NCBI GenBank assembly: GCA_016720925.1
Contig: JADKJR010000028.1
Coordinates: 1-33,343, forward strand
Direction: 5' to 3'
DNA from: Betaproteobacteria bacterium
GTDB lineage: Bacteria > Pseudomonadota > Gammaproteobacteria > Burkholderiales > Usitatibacteraceae
DNA length: 33,343 bases
Every line of letters begins with the position of its first letter. Position 1 is the stretch's first letter. Of this stretch, positions 1 to 9,402 are shown in pieces. The position numbers and the translations under genes are program-made. Below the pieces are notes generated by a model. It made no database searches. It worked only from the letters and a program-made list of their open reading frames with translations, and had not been told where the DNA came from.

Positions 1-779
1 AAATACAAAATCGGCGCGGTGAATTCAATTAACTGGGGCCGCATCGTTGCGCAGGTGGTGTACTACTTCAAGGGCTATTTTTGCCGTCACCGCCTCCAAC
101 GAGGAAAGGTTTCGTTCGCCGTGCCGTCCGGCAATTTCGGTAACGTGCTGGCAGGGCATATCGCGCGCATGATGGGCTTGCCGATCAAACACCTGATCGT
201 CGCCACCAACGAAAATGACGTGCTTGACGAGTTTTTCCGTACCGGCAACTACCGCCCGAGAAAGGCCGCGGAAACCCTGCAGACATCAGGCCCGTCGATG
301 GATATTTCGAAGGCGTCGAATTTCGAACGTTTCCTGTACGACTTTTTGTGGCGCGATCCGCCTGCGTGCGCGAACTGATGCGCAAAGTCGAACACGAAGG
401 CGGCTTCAATGTCTCCGACTGCGGCGACATCTGGAAACGCATGCCGGCCTTTGGTTTCATTTCCGGCCGCAGTTCACATGCGGATCGCATCGACACCATC
501 CGCAACGTCTGGCAGAAGTATCAAATCGAAATTGATACGCATACGGCGGATGGATTGAAGGTCGGGCTGGCGCATCGCGAACCGGGTGTGCCGCTCATCT
601 GCCTGGAAACAGCGTTGCCGGCGAAGTTCGAGGCGAGCATCGTGGAAGCGCTCGGGCGGAAGCCCGCGCGACCGCCGCAATACGAAGGTATTGAAGCGCT
701 TCCGCAGCAATTCGAAGTGATGGATGTAGATGCCACGGAAGTGAAGCATTTGATCGCACGGGTCGTAGGCAAAGTCTAG
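1..779 (+). CDS. thrC: threonine synthase, C-terminal part (frameshifted)
   Basis: PLP-dependent enzyme converting O-phosphohomoserine to threonine in the cytoplasm. The reading frame is open from base 1 (KYKIGAVNSINW...), so the N-terminal half with the PLP lysine lies outside the window. Recognisable family segments are RIVAQVVYYFKGYF, the phosphate-binding PSGNFGNVLAGHIARMMG, and SPSMDISKASNFERF (here with G for the first S). At about position 360 the frame changes: translation reads through FLYDFLWRDP in frame 1 and continues as CVRELMRKVEHEGGFN in frame 3 to the stop at 777-779. The family sequence around this point (GRDPARVREL) shows that one base is missing rather than that two genes abut. 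The C-terminal domain otherwise looks complete. This is either a consensus error or a recent null allele. The error reading is preferred because other essential-looking genes here show the same one-base breaks. Confidence 0.9.
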
Positions 780-829
780 CGTTGGCGCGCCTGCTGGCGG
801 CATTGCGGCCTGGGGGCCGCGCCAGTGCT
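778..829. repeat. 52-bp palindromic intergenic element, copy 1
   Basis: An imperfect inverted repeat begins AGCGTTGGCGCGCC and ends CGCGCCAGTGCT. It lies between the convergent ends of thrC and the diheme cytochrome gene and overlaps the thrC stop codon. Copies of exactly the same length occur at 3129-3180 and 6343-6394. Here it could also act as a bidirectional terminator hairpin, but copy 2 lies between divergent genes, so termination cannot be its general role. Confidence 0.75.
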
Positions 830-834
830 TGGTT

Positions 835-3027
835 TTACGGTATTCCCCCTCCTGACCGTGCCTTCGCCGCCGATACGTCGGAGACGGTAATGACCCCGGA
901 AGCATTCAGGTCATAGAAGTAGTTTCCGGCGTTTGCCCGTTGACCCGTACGCGCCTTGATGGCACTTGCATCGGCGGCATCCACGCGGCGCGTAATGTTG
1001 ACGTCCCCAACGAGGAAACCGATTGACGCCGACGCGGTGCCTGCGCCATTCACGCCGGTAAGCGAGATTGTGACGCGTTGCGCGTCGGCAACGCCGCTGA
1101 GGGTCACGATGACCTCGCTGCCGGCAGACTGTGCGATCGCGTTGCCGGACGTCACCATCGCATTGCCGGCGGCAATGATCGCCGTGTCGAACTGAAATAC
1201 GACCTGATGGCCATTGCCGATGTGGCGTGGCTCAACCGTCACGTTGCCGCTTATCGGCATCCGGCTGTCGATGGGCAGGTCAAATGGGCCGGCATTTCCA
1301 TGGGCTTTTCGGGAGACAACGCCCGTCAGGAGCGGTGCCGGGCTGAATGGCGTGACGACCACGATGTTCGATGCGGTACTTGAACCGATGGAATTGGTCG
1401 CAATGACGGCGCACGAATAGCGCGACCCGTTGGCGAGTCCGGTGACGACAATCGGCGAATCCGTTCCGCTGCCAGTCACGGCGGGCAGGATGGCGCTGGT
1501 GCACGAGGCGGCATAGCCGGTGATCGGCGCACCGCCATCGAAGGCGGGCGGCAAGAACGACAACGTGGCCATGCCATTGCCCGCCTGAATCCCATTCAAT
1601 GCGGGTGCATCCGGCACGGTCGGGAAGGAGACGGTGGTATTCGGCCAGATCAGATTCCGCGGCGCCGCCAATTCCCTCACGTTGTTGATTGTCACGGAAT
1701 ATGACGCGCCTGTTGTCAGCGGTGTGGTGGTGAGTATCACCGCCGCGGGATCGGTGTCGGCGACGGCCAGCGTGATGCTCGCCCCGTTATCGATCGCGTA
1801 GTTGTCGATTGTTGTCGCACTGACCGCCTCGACCGCGCGATTGAACAGCAGCCGAATCTGGGTGGGACTCAGTCGGGTCGCGGAAATCACGTCGTAGCTG
1901 TAGTTGACCCATTGGTCATACAGATTCAGGATGCGCGGGTCCGGTATGTTTCGCGCCAGCGGCGGCATTGGGCCCGGAAAATTTCCCGGCAGGGCGGAAT
2001 CGCGGACGTAGAGGCGCGAGTTGGCGAGGTCATCGCGAATCAGTCCTCCAAACGGCCCGATGAGGTTGGTGTTTTGCGTCGGCGTCTCGAAACGCATATC
2101 GAAAATCGGGCCGCCGCCACCAGGTTGATGGCAGTGCGCGCAATTCGACGAAAGATAGGAGCGCACGCGATGCTCCAGCGGCGCGGAAACATCGTCGATC
2201 GCAACCGCGCGCGGATAGGTGGAGGCGGCGTTGAGCGGCGTATCGAGCATGCCGAGCAGGTCCCAGGTATGCAACTGGTTGTCGGTGCGTCCGGTACTCT
2301 GATAGGTGAAGTCGCCATTCAACTGCGCGGTGCGGATGCCGAGGACCATGCCGGCGCTGGAATTGTGGCAACGCACGCAATCGTCGGGGCCGGGATAGGA
2401 ATAGACCTGGTTGCGCGTCGAGCCATCCGCCTCGGTGATGACCAGCGTTTCGTCCAGCGGCGCGGACACCAGTTCAGCCTCGCTATGGACACCCTGAACC
2501 GGCGGGATCCAGCGATAAGTCGCGCCGCGAATGCTGCCGTCGGCATTACGGACCAGAACACGGGTCTCGAGCCTGCGCACCGGAAATGCCGCGCCCGGGC
2601 TCCTCATATCGAAGTTCTTGATAATCACGGTGCCATTGGGAAAACTCCAGCTGCCGTTGGCCGCGAAGCCGATGCGCGGCGACGTGACAGGATTGGTCGG
2701 CTCGCTGCTGTTGAATGGGATGGCGATGAAGCGCGACTTTTCGGCGCCGTCCGTCCACAGCGGCGAATTCACGTCATAGGGCATAAAGCCCGGATGCGGC
2801 GTGCGTGCGGGTACGTCGGTGAAGACGCCCGTCAACGTCAGCGTGGCCGGCATCGGGTCGCTGGAAGTCGCCGGCAGCATGCCGTTCATGTACGCGCCAA
2901 TGGACACGCGTGCATCGAGGCCCACTTGGCTATCGGCATGACTTAGCGCGGCAATACCCGCCAGCATGATGGCGAGGATGCCAGTTCGGCGGCGCAGAAC
3001 ATGGGAACCGTTGCGTCTGGAAATCAT
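835..3027 (-). CDS. secreted diheme c-type cytochrome with FN3 and dockerin-like C-terminal module
   Basis: A protein of 730 residues with a basic N-terminus and signal peptide ending near ...AALSHA (residue 31). Residues about 60-380 resemble the SO2930/HNE_0200-type diheme proteins. Segments such as PGFMPYDVNSPLWTDGAEK are followed by two CxxCH haem sites, CVRCH (217-221) and CAHCH (296-300), the latter before a Gly-rich loop. An Ig-like segment (about 380-465) and a fibronectin type III domain (about 470-565, PDAPALNGIQAGNGMATLSF) follow. The last 160 residues (from VVSRKAHG) form the module shared with four other proteins here, with two dockerin-like loops (GDVNITRRVDAAD and DLNASGVITVSD) and a terminal proline. 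It is probably periplasmic or extracellular; the haems suggest electron transfer, but the redox partner is unknown. It is transcribed away from the BNR protein gene and converges on thrC. Confidence 0.88.
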   Translation of the reverse strand: MISRRNGSHVLRRRTGILAIMLAGIAALSHADSQVGLDARVSIGAYMNGMLPATSSDPMPATLTLTGVFTDVPARTPHPGFMPYDVNSPLWTDGAEKSRFIAIPFNSSEPTNPVTSPRIGFAANGSWSFPNGTVIIKNFDMRSPGAAFPVRRLETRVLVRNADGSIRGATYRWIPPVQGVHSEAELVSAPLDETLVITEADGSTRNQVYSYPGPDDCVRCHNSSAGMVLGIRTAQLNGDFTYQSTGRTDNQLHTWDLLGMLDTPLNAASTYPRAVAIDDVSAPLEHRVRSYLSSNCAHCHQPGGGGPIFDMRFETPTQNTNLIGPFGGLIRDDLANSRLYVRDSALPGNFPGPMPPLARNIPDPRILNLYDQWVNYSYDVISATRLSPTQIRLLFNRAVEAVSATTIDNYAIDNGASITLAVADTDPAAVILTTTPLTTGASYSVTINNVRELAAPRNLIWPNTTVSFPTVPDAPALNGIQAGNGMATLSFLPPAFDGGAPITGYAASCTSAILPAVTGSGTDSPIVVTGLANGSRYSCAVIATNSIGSSTASNIVVVTPFSPAPLLTGVVSRKAHGNAGPFDLPIDSRMPISGNVTVEPRHIGNGHQVVFQFDTAIIAAGNAMVTSGNAIAQSAGSEVIVTLSGVADAQRVTISLTGVNGAGTASASIGFLVGDVNITRRVDAADASAIKARTGQRANAGNYFYDLNASGVITVSDVSAAKARSGGGIP

Positions 3028-3453
3028 ATAGCGGCTTCGCGAGTCCGGGTCTTCAGAGGAAACCCAAATGCCAATTTACGTGAACTGGTCTGTATTCGGT
3101 AAACACACGGCGAAAAATAGCAAACTCCAGCATTGGCGCGCCTTTCAAAGGCGTTTTGCCCGAAGTGCCGCGCCGGTGCTAGGCTTTGATGCGCACGCAA
3201 ACAATACCAAGGAAAGATCATTGCGAGATGTTTGCGCAGTGTGATTGACCCTGCCATTTGAAGCTAGTAAATTGAAACAGTCAGACGGACAGAGCCAACT
3301 CGCCACCGTCGCCCGTGAATGCCGGAGAACCAGGCACGGGCACATGCCTCCATGACACGACCGACACATCGATGACTCAGTCGCTTGTTGCCGCACCGGG
3401 AGGCCGATTCGCAGTCGTGAGACTGCCTTGACAGTGGAATGGGAGAACTCATC
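3028..3453. other. divergent intergenic region between cytochrome and BNR-protein genes
   Basis: About 425 bases with no supported gene. The region must hold the promoters of both flanking genes. It contains copy 2 of the 52-bp palindrome (3129-3180). No convincing -35/-10 pair could be picked by eye. A GGGAGA sequence at 3441-3446 is the ribosome binding site of the plus-strand gene. Confidence 0.5.
3129..3180. repeat. 52-bp palindromic intergenic element, copy 2
   Basis: Begins AGCATTGGCGCGCC and ends CGCGCCGGTGCT, again exactly 52 bases. The termini match copies 1 and 3 while the interior differs. It sits upstream of two divergent genes, which argues for a REP-like or small non-autonomous mobile element rather than a terminator. 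Confidence 0.75.
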
Positions 3454-6300
3454 ATGGGTGCACCACGTTTCGTTCGGTTATTGTCAATCACGGCTGTTGC
3501 GCTATTTGCATCCGCCGTCGTCGTTGAAAACGCTTTCGCGCAATGGACCTATCGCTTCACGCCGGGGCCGTTGGTTCGCAATATCACGGTGTACGCCAAC
3601 AATCCCGTCGCGGGCACGCATACCTTGTTTGCCTCGACGCTGACAAATGGAATGTACAAGGGTATCGACAACGGCACGTCGGTCACGTGGCAGACCATCA
3701 ACACCGGCATCCCGATTGGTCAGGTGCGCGCGCACGTGGCCGTCAGCACGACGCTGACCACGGATTTTTATGCAGTGACCGACGGCGCGGGGATTTTCAA
3801 AACCACCGACGGCGGCGCCACATGGACCGCCATTAACGGCAGTGGCGCGACCGCGCTGGGTTGTCTGGATGTGCGCACCGCGTCAGTTGTCGTCGCCACG
3901 CAACCGCGCACCTTGCTGGTATCAACGTCTTGCCGCAATGGAAGTGGTGTCTATCGCAGCGTTGATGATGGCGCCAACTGGACGCGGTTAGGGCCCGCCC
4001 CGGGTTTGACCGGATCGCTTCCGGGTGACGTGCAATCGTCTGGGCTGAACCGCACAACCCCCACCCCACCAACACAACCCACTTATTATCTGGCCACCTC
4101 CAATTACGGCGTATTCAAGAGCACCGACGGCGGCGCAACCTGGTCCGCAGCCAATAACGGAATTACCGGGACAAACGCATTCAATGTCACCTTTAGCGGC
4201 GCCACCGGAACGGCCGAGCTACTCGTATACGTTCATGGCAGCGGTGTGTACCGTTCCACCGATTCCGGTGCGAATTGGGCGCTTTCGGAAGCAGGGTTGC
4301 CCACGGGCTATGCCGCGCTCGGCGGCATCAATCGCGAAACCGGTTTGATTCAATACATCGGTCTCGATAAGCAGGGGATCTACAGGACGACCAATGGCGG
4401 CCTGAACTGGTCACCGTGGGGCAGCACCGCCACCGACAGCGATGCGAAATACGCACGCGGGATAAGTTCCCCGGTAACGGGCATTGCGGGGCTCTATTAC
4501 CTTTCGACGATTGAAGGGGTCGTAAAAACCACCAACGACGGGACGACGCTTCAGTTGGCCGGCGACATGAACGGAGGTCGTGTAAATGCAATCTCGCATG
4601 ATCGCGATACACCCAGCATCGCTTATCTCGCGCTTAAATTTCCGTTGAAGGTCAGCAATATCTATGGGGACTACAACAGTCCGGCGTTGTTTACCTTGCT
4701 TGACAATGGTGTCACCGGCGCGACCAATGACGGCGTGGTCTATCAGGACCGCCTGACGCCGGCAAACCTCTATATCACCACCAACAATCGCGGCATCTTC
4801 AAGAGTACCAATGGCGGCACGTCATTCGTTGCCATCAACAATGGCCTGCCCAACATGATCGGGAAATCAAGCCGTCTCGCCATCGACCCCACCAATTCGC
4901 AGAACGTGTTTCTGGGACTGAGCGACGAGGGCGGTGTTTACAAGAGCACCAATGGCGGCACCAGTTGGGTATTGTCCAGTACCGGCCTTTCTACGACACC
5001 GAAGGCCATGAACATCAATATCGTGACCGTCGACCTCAACAATCCCAGCATCGTCTGGGCGGCGACCAGCGACGGTGTTTTCAAATCCACCAATAGCGGG
5101 GCCAACTGGACGCAAAAATATTCGGCGGTCGATGGCGCCGGCTCGCCATTGGGCTCGAATGTCGTCCGCGTGCGCCCGGGCAACTCGAATGAAATCTACA
5201 TTGCCAATTACCACGTGAATGCCAATGGCACGCTAGTGGCCAGTTCCGGTCTGCAAAGGAGTATCGACGGCGGCACCACCTGGAACAACATTCTGCCCGG
5301 CCACAAAATATCACAGGTACGCGTTACGGCCGGCGGCGATATCTATGCCGGCGTTTCCGCCCAAATTGGCAATCCGGCGGTCTACCTGTCGACCAACGGC
5401 GGTACGTCGTTTGTGCCGTATTCCGCGAACCTGCTAGGCAGCGATATCCGCAGCTTCGGCATTGGCGCCGACGACTCCGTGCTGATTTCGTTATCGCTCG
5501 AGAATGGTTTCTACACCAATGACGCCGGCCAGACACCCATCCTGAGAGTGACCAAGATCGGCGCCGGCACGGTCACATCGTCGCCGGTCGGCATCAATTG
5601 CGGCGACACCTGTGCCGCGTCGGTCGCCGCCGGATCGGTGCTCACGCTTACCGCCACGCCATCGGCGGGCTCCACGTTCTCCGGCTGGAGCGGTGGGGGT
5701 TGTACCGGCACTGGAACCTGCGTGGTGACCGTGAACCTCGCGACGACCGTTGTCGCCACCTTCACCGGCGGATCGTTCTCACTGCTGTCAGTGAAATCGC
5801 GGAAAACGCATGGGCCGCTTGGCGCATTTGATCTCAGTATCGATCCGGCTATCGCCACCAGCGGTTTGGTCGCCGTCGAATCGCGCGCGATCGGCGCGGG
5901 TCACAAAATTGTCTTCCAGTTCAGCGGGCCGGTCACCTCGGTAGGTGGCGTGACGTCGAAAGATGCTGCCGGTTTGAATGATGTCGGTTCGGCTGCGTTT
6001 GCGATCAGCGGCAACGATGTGGTCGTGACCCTTACCGGCGTGCCAGACAACCGGCGCGCCAAGATCTCTCTGACCGACATCAATAGCCCGGGCACCAATG
6101 CCTCCGCATCGATTGGTTTTCTGGTGGGTGATGTGAACAACACGCGCACCGTTTCCGCCGCCGATACCAGTGTCGTCAAGGCACGCTCGGCGCACACCAC
6201 CACGGTGCTGAATTTCAAATTCGATGTGAACGCGACAGGCGTCATCAGCGCTGCCGACATCGCGGCCGTGAAGGCGCGGCCGGGGACGCTGGCGCCGTAG
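3454..6300 (+). CDS. secreted BNR/Asp-box beta-propeller-like protein with InlB-type repeat and dockerin-like C-terminal module
   Basis: About 948 residues. An in-frame ATG exists at 3439, but GGGAGA at 3441-3446 is well spaced for the ATG at 3454 (MGAPRFVRLL...), which starts a clean signal peptide ending ...VENAFA. Residues about 30-690 contain about eleven Asp-box-like turns (for example KTTDGGATW, KSTDGGATW, RSTDSGANW, KSTNGGTSW), typical of YCF48/sialidase-like propellers. Then comes a roughly 75-residue divergent InlB-like repeat (LRVTKIGAGTVTSSPVGINC..., with paired cysteines). The last 160 residues form the shared module from VKSRKTHG (DNA about 5790), ending in GDVNNTRTVSAAD, DVNATGVISAAD and ARPGTLAP. 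No catalytic residues were identified; the propeller fits a binding or scaffolding role. The frame is intact. Confidence 0.88.
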   Translation: MGAPRFVRLLSITAVALFASAVVVENAFAQWTYRFTPGPLVRNITVYANNPVAGTHTLFASTLTNGMYKGIDNGTSVTWQTINTGIPIGQVRAHVAVSTTLTTDFYAVTDGAGIFKTTDGGATWTAINGSGATALGCLDVRTASVVVATQPRTLLVSTSCRNGSGVYRSVDDGANWTRLGPAPGLTGSLPGDVQSSGLNRTTPTPPTQPTYYLATSNYGVFKSTDGGATWSAANNGITGTNAFNVTFSGATGTAELLVYVHGSGVYRSTDSGANWALSEAGLPTGYAALGGINRETGLIQYIGLDKQGIYRTTNGGLNWSPWGSTATDSDAKYARGISSPVTGIAGLYYLSTIEGVVKTTNDGTTLQLAGDMNGGRVNAISHDRDTPSIAYLALKFPLKVSNIYGDYNSPALFTLLDNGVTGATNDGVVYQDRLTPANLYITTNNRGIFKSTNGGTSFVAINNGLPNMIGKSSRLAIDPTNSQNVFLGLSDEGGVYKSTNGGTSWVLSSTGLSTTPKAMNINIVTVDLNNPSIVWAATSDGVFKSTNSGANWTQKYSAVDGAGSPLGSNVVRVRPGNSNEIYIANYHVNANGTLVASSGLQRSIDGGTTWNNILPGHKISQVRVTAGGDIYAGVSAQIGNPAVYLSTNGGTSFVPYSANLLGSDIRSFGIGADDSVLISLSLENGFYTNDAGQTPILRVTKIGAGTVTSSPVGINCGDTCAASVAAGSVLTLTATPSAGSTFSGWSGGGCTGTGTCVVTVNLATTVVATFTGGSFSLLSVKSRKTHGPLGAFDLSIDPAIATSGLVAVESRAIGAGHKIVFQFSGPVTSVGGVTSKDAAGLNDVGSAAFAISGNDVVVTLTGVPDNRRAKISLTDINSPGTNASASIGFLVGDVNNTRTVSAADTSVVKARSAHTTTVLNFKFDVNATGVISAADIAAVKARPGTLAP

Positions 6301-6342
6301 GCATCAAAGGCGCGGAATTCCTGGGGCGCGTCGCAAAAGTCA

Positions 6343-6394
6343 AGCACTGGCGCGCCTCCTGGCGACATATCGGCCTGAACGCCCCGCCGGTGCT
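6343..6394. repeat. 52-bp palindromic intergenic element, copy 3
   Basis: Begins AGCACTGGCGCGCC and ends CCCCGCCGGTGCT, exactly 52 bases. It lies between the convergent ends of the BNR protein and PQQ dehydrogenase genes. Its right half (GACATA..GGCCTGAAcGCC) closely resembles the degenerate copy at 14131-14182. Confidence 0.75.
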
Positions 6395-6455
6395 AGTGTT
6401 TTAACGGAAGTTCCGGCTACCTGCCGTCTGCATGGGGCAGTACGACCCGTGATGT

Positions 6456-9164
6456 TTACGGTATGACCCGCCCCGACCGCGCCTTCGCCGCAGCCACATC
6501 GGCCGCATCAATTGCGCCCGATGCATTCAGATCAAAACGGAAATTCGCGACATCCAGCGGCTGATTTCCGCGCGCCTTGACCGCGCTGATGTCGCTGGCG
6601 TTTACGGATTGCGTGCTGTTCACGTCGCCGACCAGGAAAGCGAGCGAAACAGAGGTCGTGAATCCCGGACTGTTTACATCGTTCAGCGTGAGGGTGATGC
6701 GCTGATTGTCGGCAATCCCGATGAGGTTGACGATGACATCGTTGCCGGATGCGCTCGTGAACGCCTGGCCCACCTGCGCTGCCGATGCATCCGTGGCGAT
6801 CGCCGTGCCGGGATTCGTGATCGGCAGATTGAATTCGAAAACGATACGGTGCCCCGTGCCACTCATGCGTGATTCGACCGTCACCGGGCCAGCCGTCGCG
6901 ATCGGCAAATTGTATGTTGTCGCGCCGTGAATCTTTCGGGATTTCACTCCGACCCGCGTCAGCGGTGCACCGTTTGTCGCTGTCACGTCCACGGTTGCCG
7001 ATGCGGGGCCGGGACCGACTGAATTGGTTGCGGTCACGCTGCACGATTGCAGAATACCGTTTGGTAGCCCGCTAACAGTGATCGGCGAGGTCGCACCTGC
7101 CGCGGTCGCCCCTGAAGGGCTGCAGGTCACGTTGTATGTAGAGATCACGGCGCCGCCGTCGTTCGTCGGCGGAGTAAAACTGATGCTTGCCTGCGAGTTT
7201 CCGGGAACGGCCGCGCCAATAGTTGGCGCGCCGGGAACGGTTGGCGGCAAAGGTGTGAAAGAGGCCGCCACACTGCACGCCGCCGTAATCGGCCCGGTGG
7301 TGTAGAGATTTCCGTTCAGTGTACCCATGCAGGTGCCACCGACGTTTGCCGAGTAGCCGACATGGGGCGTAATCGTGAAGCTGGTCGATGCGCCGTGGTT
7401 GACGTTCTGTACGGTGGTGGGCGCGATCGTACCGTTTGCCCCGGCGCTCGGCGTGACAGCATAGTTATTGAGCGTGAAGGTGGCAATCACCGTGCAATTG
7501 GCGGTGATGGGCAGCGTGACGTAATTGACGCCATTGAGCGTGCCACCGCAGGTACCGGTGACGACAGCGTTGTGCCCGACGGCTGGCGTGATCGTGAAAG
7601 GCGTCGTTTGGCCCTGTACGACCTGTTGCACGCCCAGCGGACTGAGGAAGCCGTTACCGATTATCGATGGCGTCACGTCGAACACGGGCGGCCCCGCCAC
7701 CGTGGTCGAGGTGAATGTGAAGGTCGCGGTGCCGACCGTCAGCGTTGAAGTCTTGACAGTGCTGCCGGTATTGGCACTGGTATGCCGTATACAAATGTAG
7801 GCGTCTGTCGAAGTCTGAGTCGCAGTGGTCGTGTACGGAACTGAGCAACTCGTGGAGGGGGTGGTCGAGAGTGTGTATTCGCCGTTGGAAATCGAGATGT
7901 TTGTTAGCGCACCGAGGCCGGTAAGTTTGACCAAATTCGACACCACAGGGAGGCTCGTTGCGACATTGTTGAGCGGGAAAAAGACCAACTGGTCAGGGAG
8001 CGTGTCAGTGGACGATGAAAAACTGTAAATCGTGCCATTGGAATAGTTGGCGAGGTAGAGTTCGCCGTTTTGGCCTTCGCCGAAGGTACTGACTTGCGGC
8101 GTCAGGCTGGGGATCTGGGTGACGCTACCGGGCGGATCATTGACGAAAAGTTTCGACTGTACGTAATCGCCGAACACATATTTGCCGGCAAGGTCAGGCG
8201 TACTTACGCCGCGATACACGTAACCGCCGGTCACGGATTGGCCTACCGTGTGGCTGTACTCAAGAATCGGGGCGACGTAGTTTGCTGGCGTCAAGTTACA
8301 GCCAGATGATGGGAAGTAGCAATGATTGCCTTCGAGAATGTTCCAGCCATAATTCGCACCGCCGCTGCTATCGGCTGGTTGCCGATCAATTTCTTCCCAC
8401 GCGTTCTGGCCGACATCGCCGATATAAAAATCACCATTCAATCGGTCGAAGCTGATGCGCCACGGATTGCGCACGCCGTAGGCCCAGATTTCCGGACGTG
8501 CGCCGCCGACACCGATGAACGGATTGGTCGACGGAATATAGGGTGCGGCAATATCGACATTGAGGCGAATGATCTTGCCGAGAAGCGTGTTGAGATTCTG
8601 ACCGAACCGATCGGGTCGCCGCCGCCTACCGCCATCACCCACGCCTGCATACAAGAAACCGCCCGGTCCAAATCGCAAGGCGCCGCCGTTGTGATTGGAT
8701 TGACCCGGATGCGGGATGGTGAGGATGTTCACGCGCGATGCCGGATTGGCGATGTTTGGATCTGCGGTAGATCGAGTAAACCGCGCGATGACAATATCGC
8801 CCAGCGCAATTCCCGCCCCCGCACTCGTCGTCGAGGTGAAATAGACGAAGAAATAGCCGTTAGTAGCGTAGTCCGGATGAAACGCCAGCCCGAGCAAGCC
8901 GCGCTCCCCGCCGCTCGTCACAATGGCGGGTGCAGTCGTGAGATCCAGAAACGGCGTCGTCAGCAAAAAACCATTCTGAATGATGCGAATGCGGCCAGTT
9001 TGCTCGGCGACAAACACGCGACCGCTGCCGTCACCCGCGTTGGCGATGTCCACGGGCAAATTGAGGCCGCTTGCCAGTGGCGCCAGCGTGATATTGGCGA
9101 AGGAAGCCGGTGCGAGGCACCATGAAATGATCGTGAGAAGCAGGGGGAGAAAATACTTGCGCAA
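6456..9164 (-). CDS. secreted PQQ-dependent sugar dehydrogenase with accessory domains and dockerin-like C-terminal module
   Basis: About 902 residues. The frame is open far upstream, but the signal peptide (LRKYFLPLLLTIISWCLAPASFA) begins at a TTG codon at 9164, seven bases after GGAG, so this start is chosen. Residues about 24-370 are a soluble PQQ glucose/sorbosone dehydrogenase-type propeller (GERGLLGLAFHPDY, NHNGGALRFGPGGFLY, YGVRNPWRISFDR, IGDVGQNAWEEID, GGANYGWNILEG). The family oxidises aldoses with PQQ and calcium; the substrate here is unknown. Two InlB-like Cys-containing repeats and an FN3 domain follow, then the shared module (from VKSRKIHG) with GDVNSTQSVNASD and DLNASGAIDAAD. 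One oddity is that bases 8604-8630 read RRRRPDRF where the neighbouring frame reads the family-typical GGGDPIGS, so an inserted and a deleted base seem to compensate each other. The gene is convergent with the BNR protein gene. Confidence 0.88.
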   Translation of the reverse strand: MRKYFLPLLLTIISWCLAPASFANITLAPLASGLNLPVDIANAGDGSGRVFVAEQTGRIRIIQNGFLLTTPFLDLTTAPAIVTSGGERGLLGLAFHPDYATNGYFFVYFTSTTSAGAGIALGDIVIARFTRSTADPNIANPASRVNILTIPHPGQSNHNGGALRFGPGGFLYAGVGDGGRRRRPDRFGQNLNTLLGKIIRLNVDIAAPYIPSTNPFIGVGGARPEIWAYGVRNPWRISFDRLNGDFYIGDVGQNAWEEIDRQPADSSGGANYGWNILEGNHCYFPSSGCNLTPANYVAPILEYSHTVGQSVTGGYVYRGVSTPDLAGKYVFGDYVQSKLFVNDPPGSVTQIPSLTPQVSTFGEGQNGELYLANYSNGTIYSFSSSTDTLPDQLVFFPLNNVATSLPVVSNLVKLTGLGALTNISISNGEYTLSTTPSTSCSVPYTTTATQTSTDAYICIRHTSANTGSTVKTSTLTVGTATFTFTSTTVAGPPVFDVTPSIIGNGFLSPLGVQQVVQGQTTPFTITPAVGHNAVVTGTCGGTLNGVNYVTLPITANCTVIATFTLNNYAVTPSAGANGTIAPTTVQNVNHGASTSFTITPHVGYSANVGGTCMGTLNGNLYTTGPITAACSVAASFTPLPPTVPGAPTIGAAVPGNSQASISFTPPTNDGGAVISTYNVTCSPSGATAAGATSPITVSGLPNGILQSCSVTATNSVGPGPASATVDVTATNGAPLTRVGVKSRKIHGATTYNLPIATAGPVTVESRMSGTGHRIVFEFNLPITNPGTAIATDASAAQVGQAFTSASGNDVIVNLIGIADNQRITLTLNDVNSPGFTTSVSLAFLVGDVNSTQSVNASDISAVKARGNQPLDVANFRFDLNASGAIDAADVAAAKARSGRVIP

Positions 9165-9256
9165 TTGAAAACTCCGAAAGAAGACTGCCTCCCTGCTGGC
9201 GTTCGTTTGTGCGCGATGATGCCTTTTTTGTTGTTGGGAGAACCTTAGCTGATGTG

Positions 9257-9282
9257 GCATGCATGCGCAAGCGCCTGCATGC
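9257..9282. other. near-perfect hairpin
   Basis: Arms GCATGCA (9257-9263) and TGCATGC (9276-9282) enclose a second GCGC/GCGC stem with an AA loop and one internal mismatch. It lies in the 238-bp gap between the serine hydrolase stop (9403) and the PQQ dehydrogenase start (9164), both on the minus strand. There is no T-tract directly after it, so it is not a classical intrinsic terminator. It may weaken read-through or be a protein-binding site. Confidence 0.45.
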
Positions 9283-9402
9283 GAGCGGCAGCGGGCAAAC
9301 TGACCCATGATTCGGCGCGCATGCATGTTCCGAACAAATCCGGAAACCAGGCTCTGGCAGGGCGACCGGGCAAAAAGACGCCCGAACCGCCTTGCCGACG
9401 GA

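Noticed and set aside
1912..2946. Long open frame on the plus strand opposite the diheme cytochrome
   Set aside because: Arg/His/Gly-rich translation without motifs, no ribosome binding site, and the minus strand shows clear CxxCH and FN3 features.
8322..9125. Plus-strand open frame opposite the PQQ dehydrogenase
   Set aside because: No homology features; it mirrors the third-position bias of the real gene.
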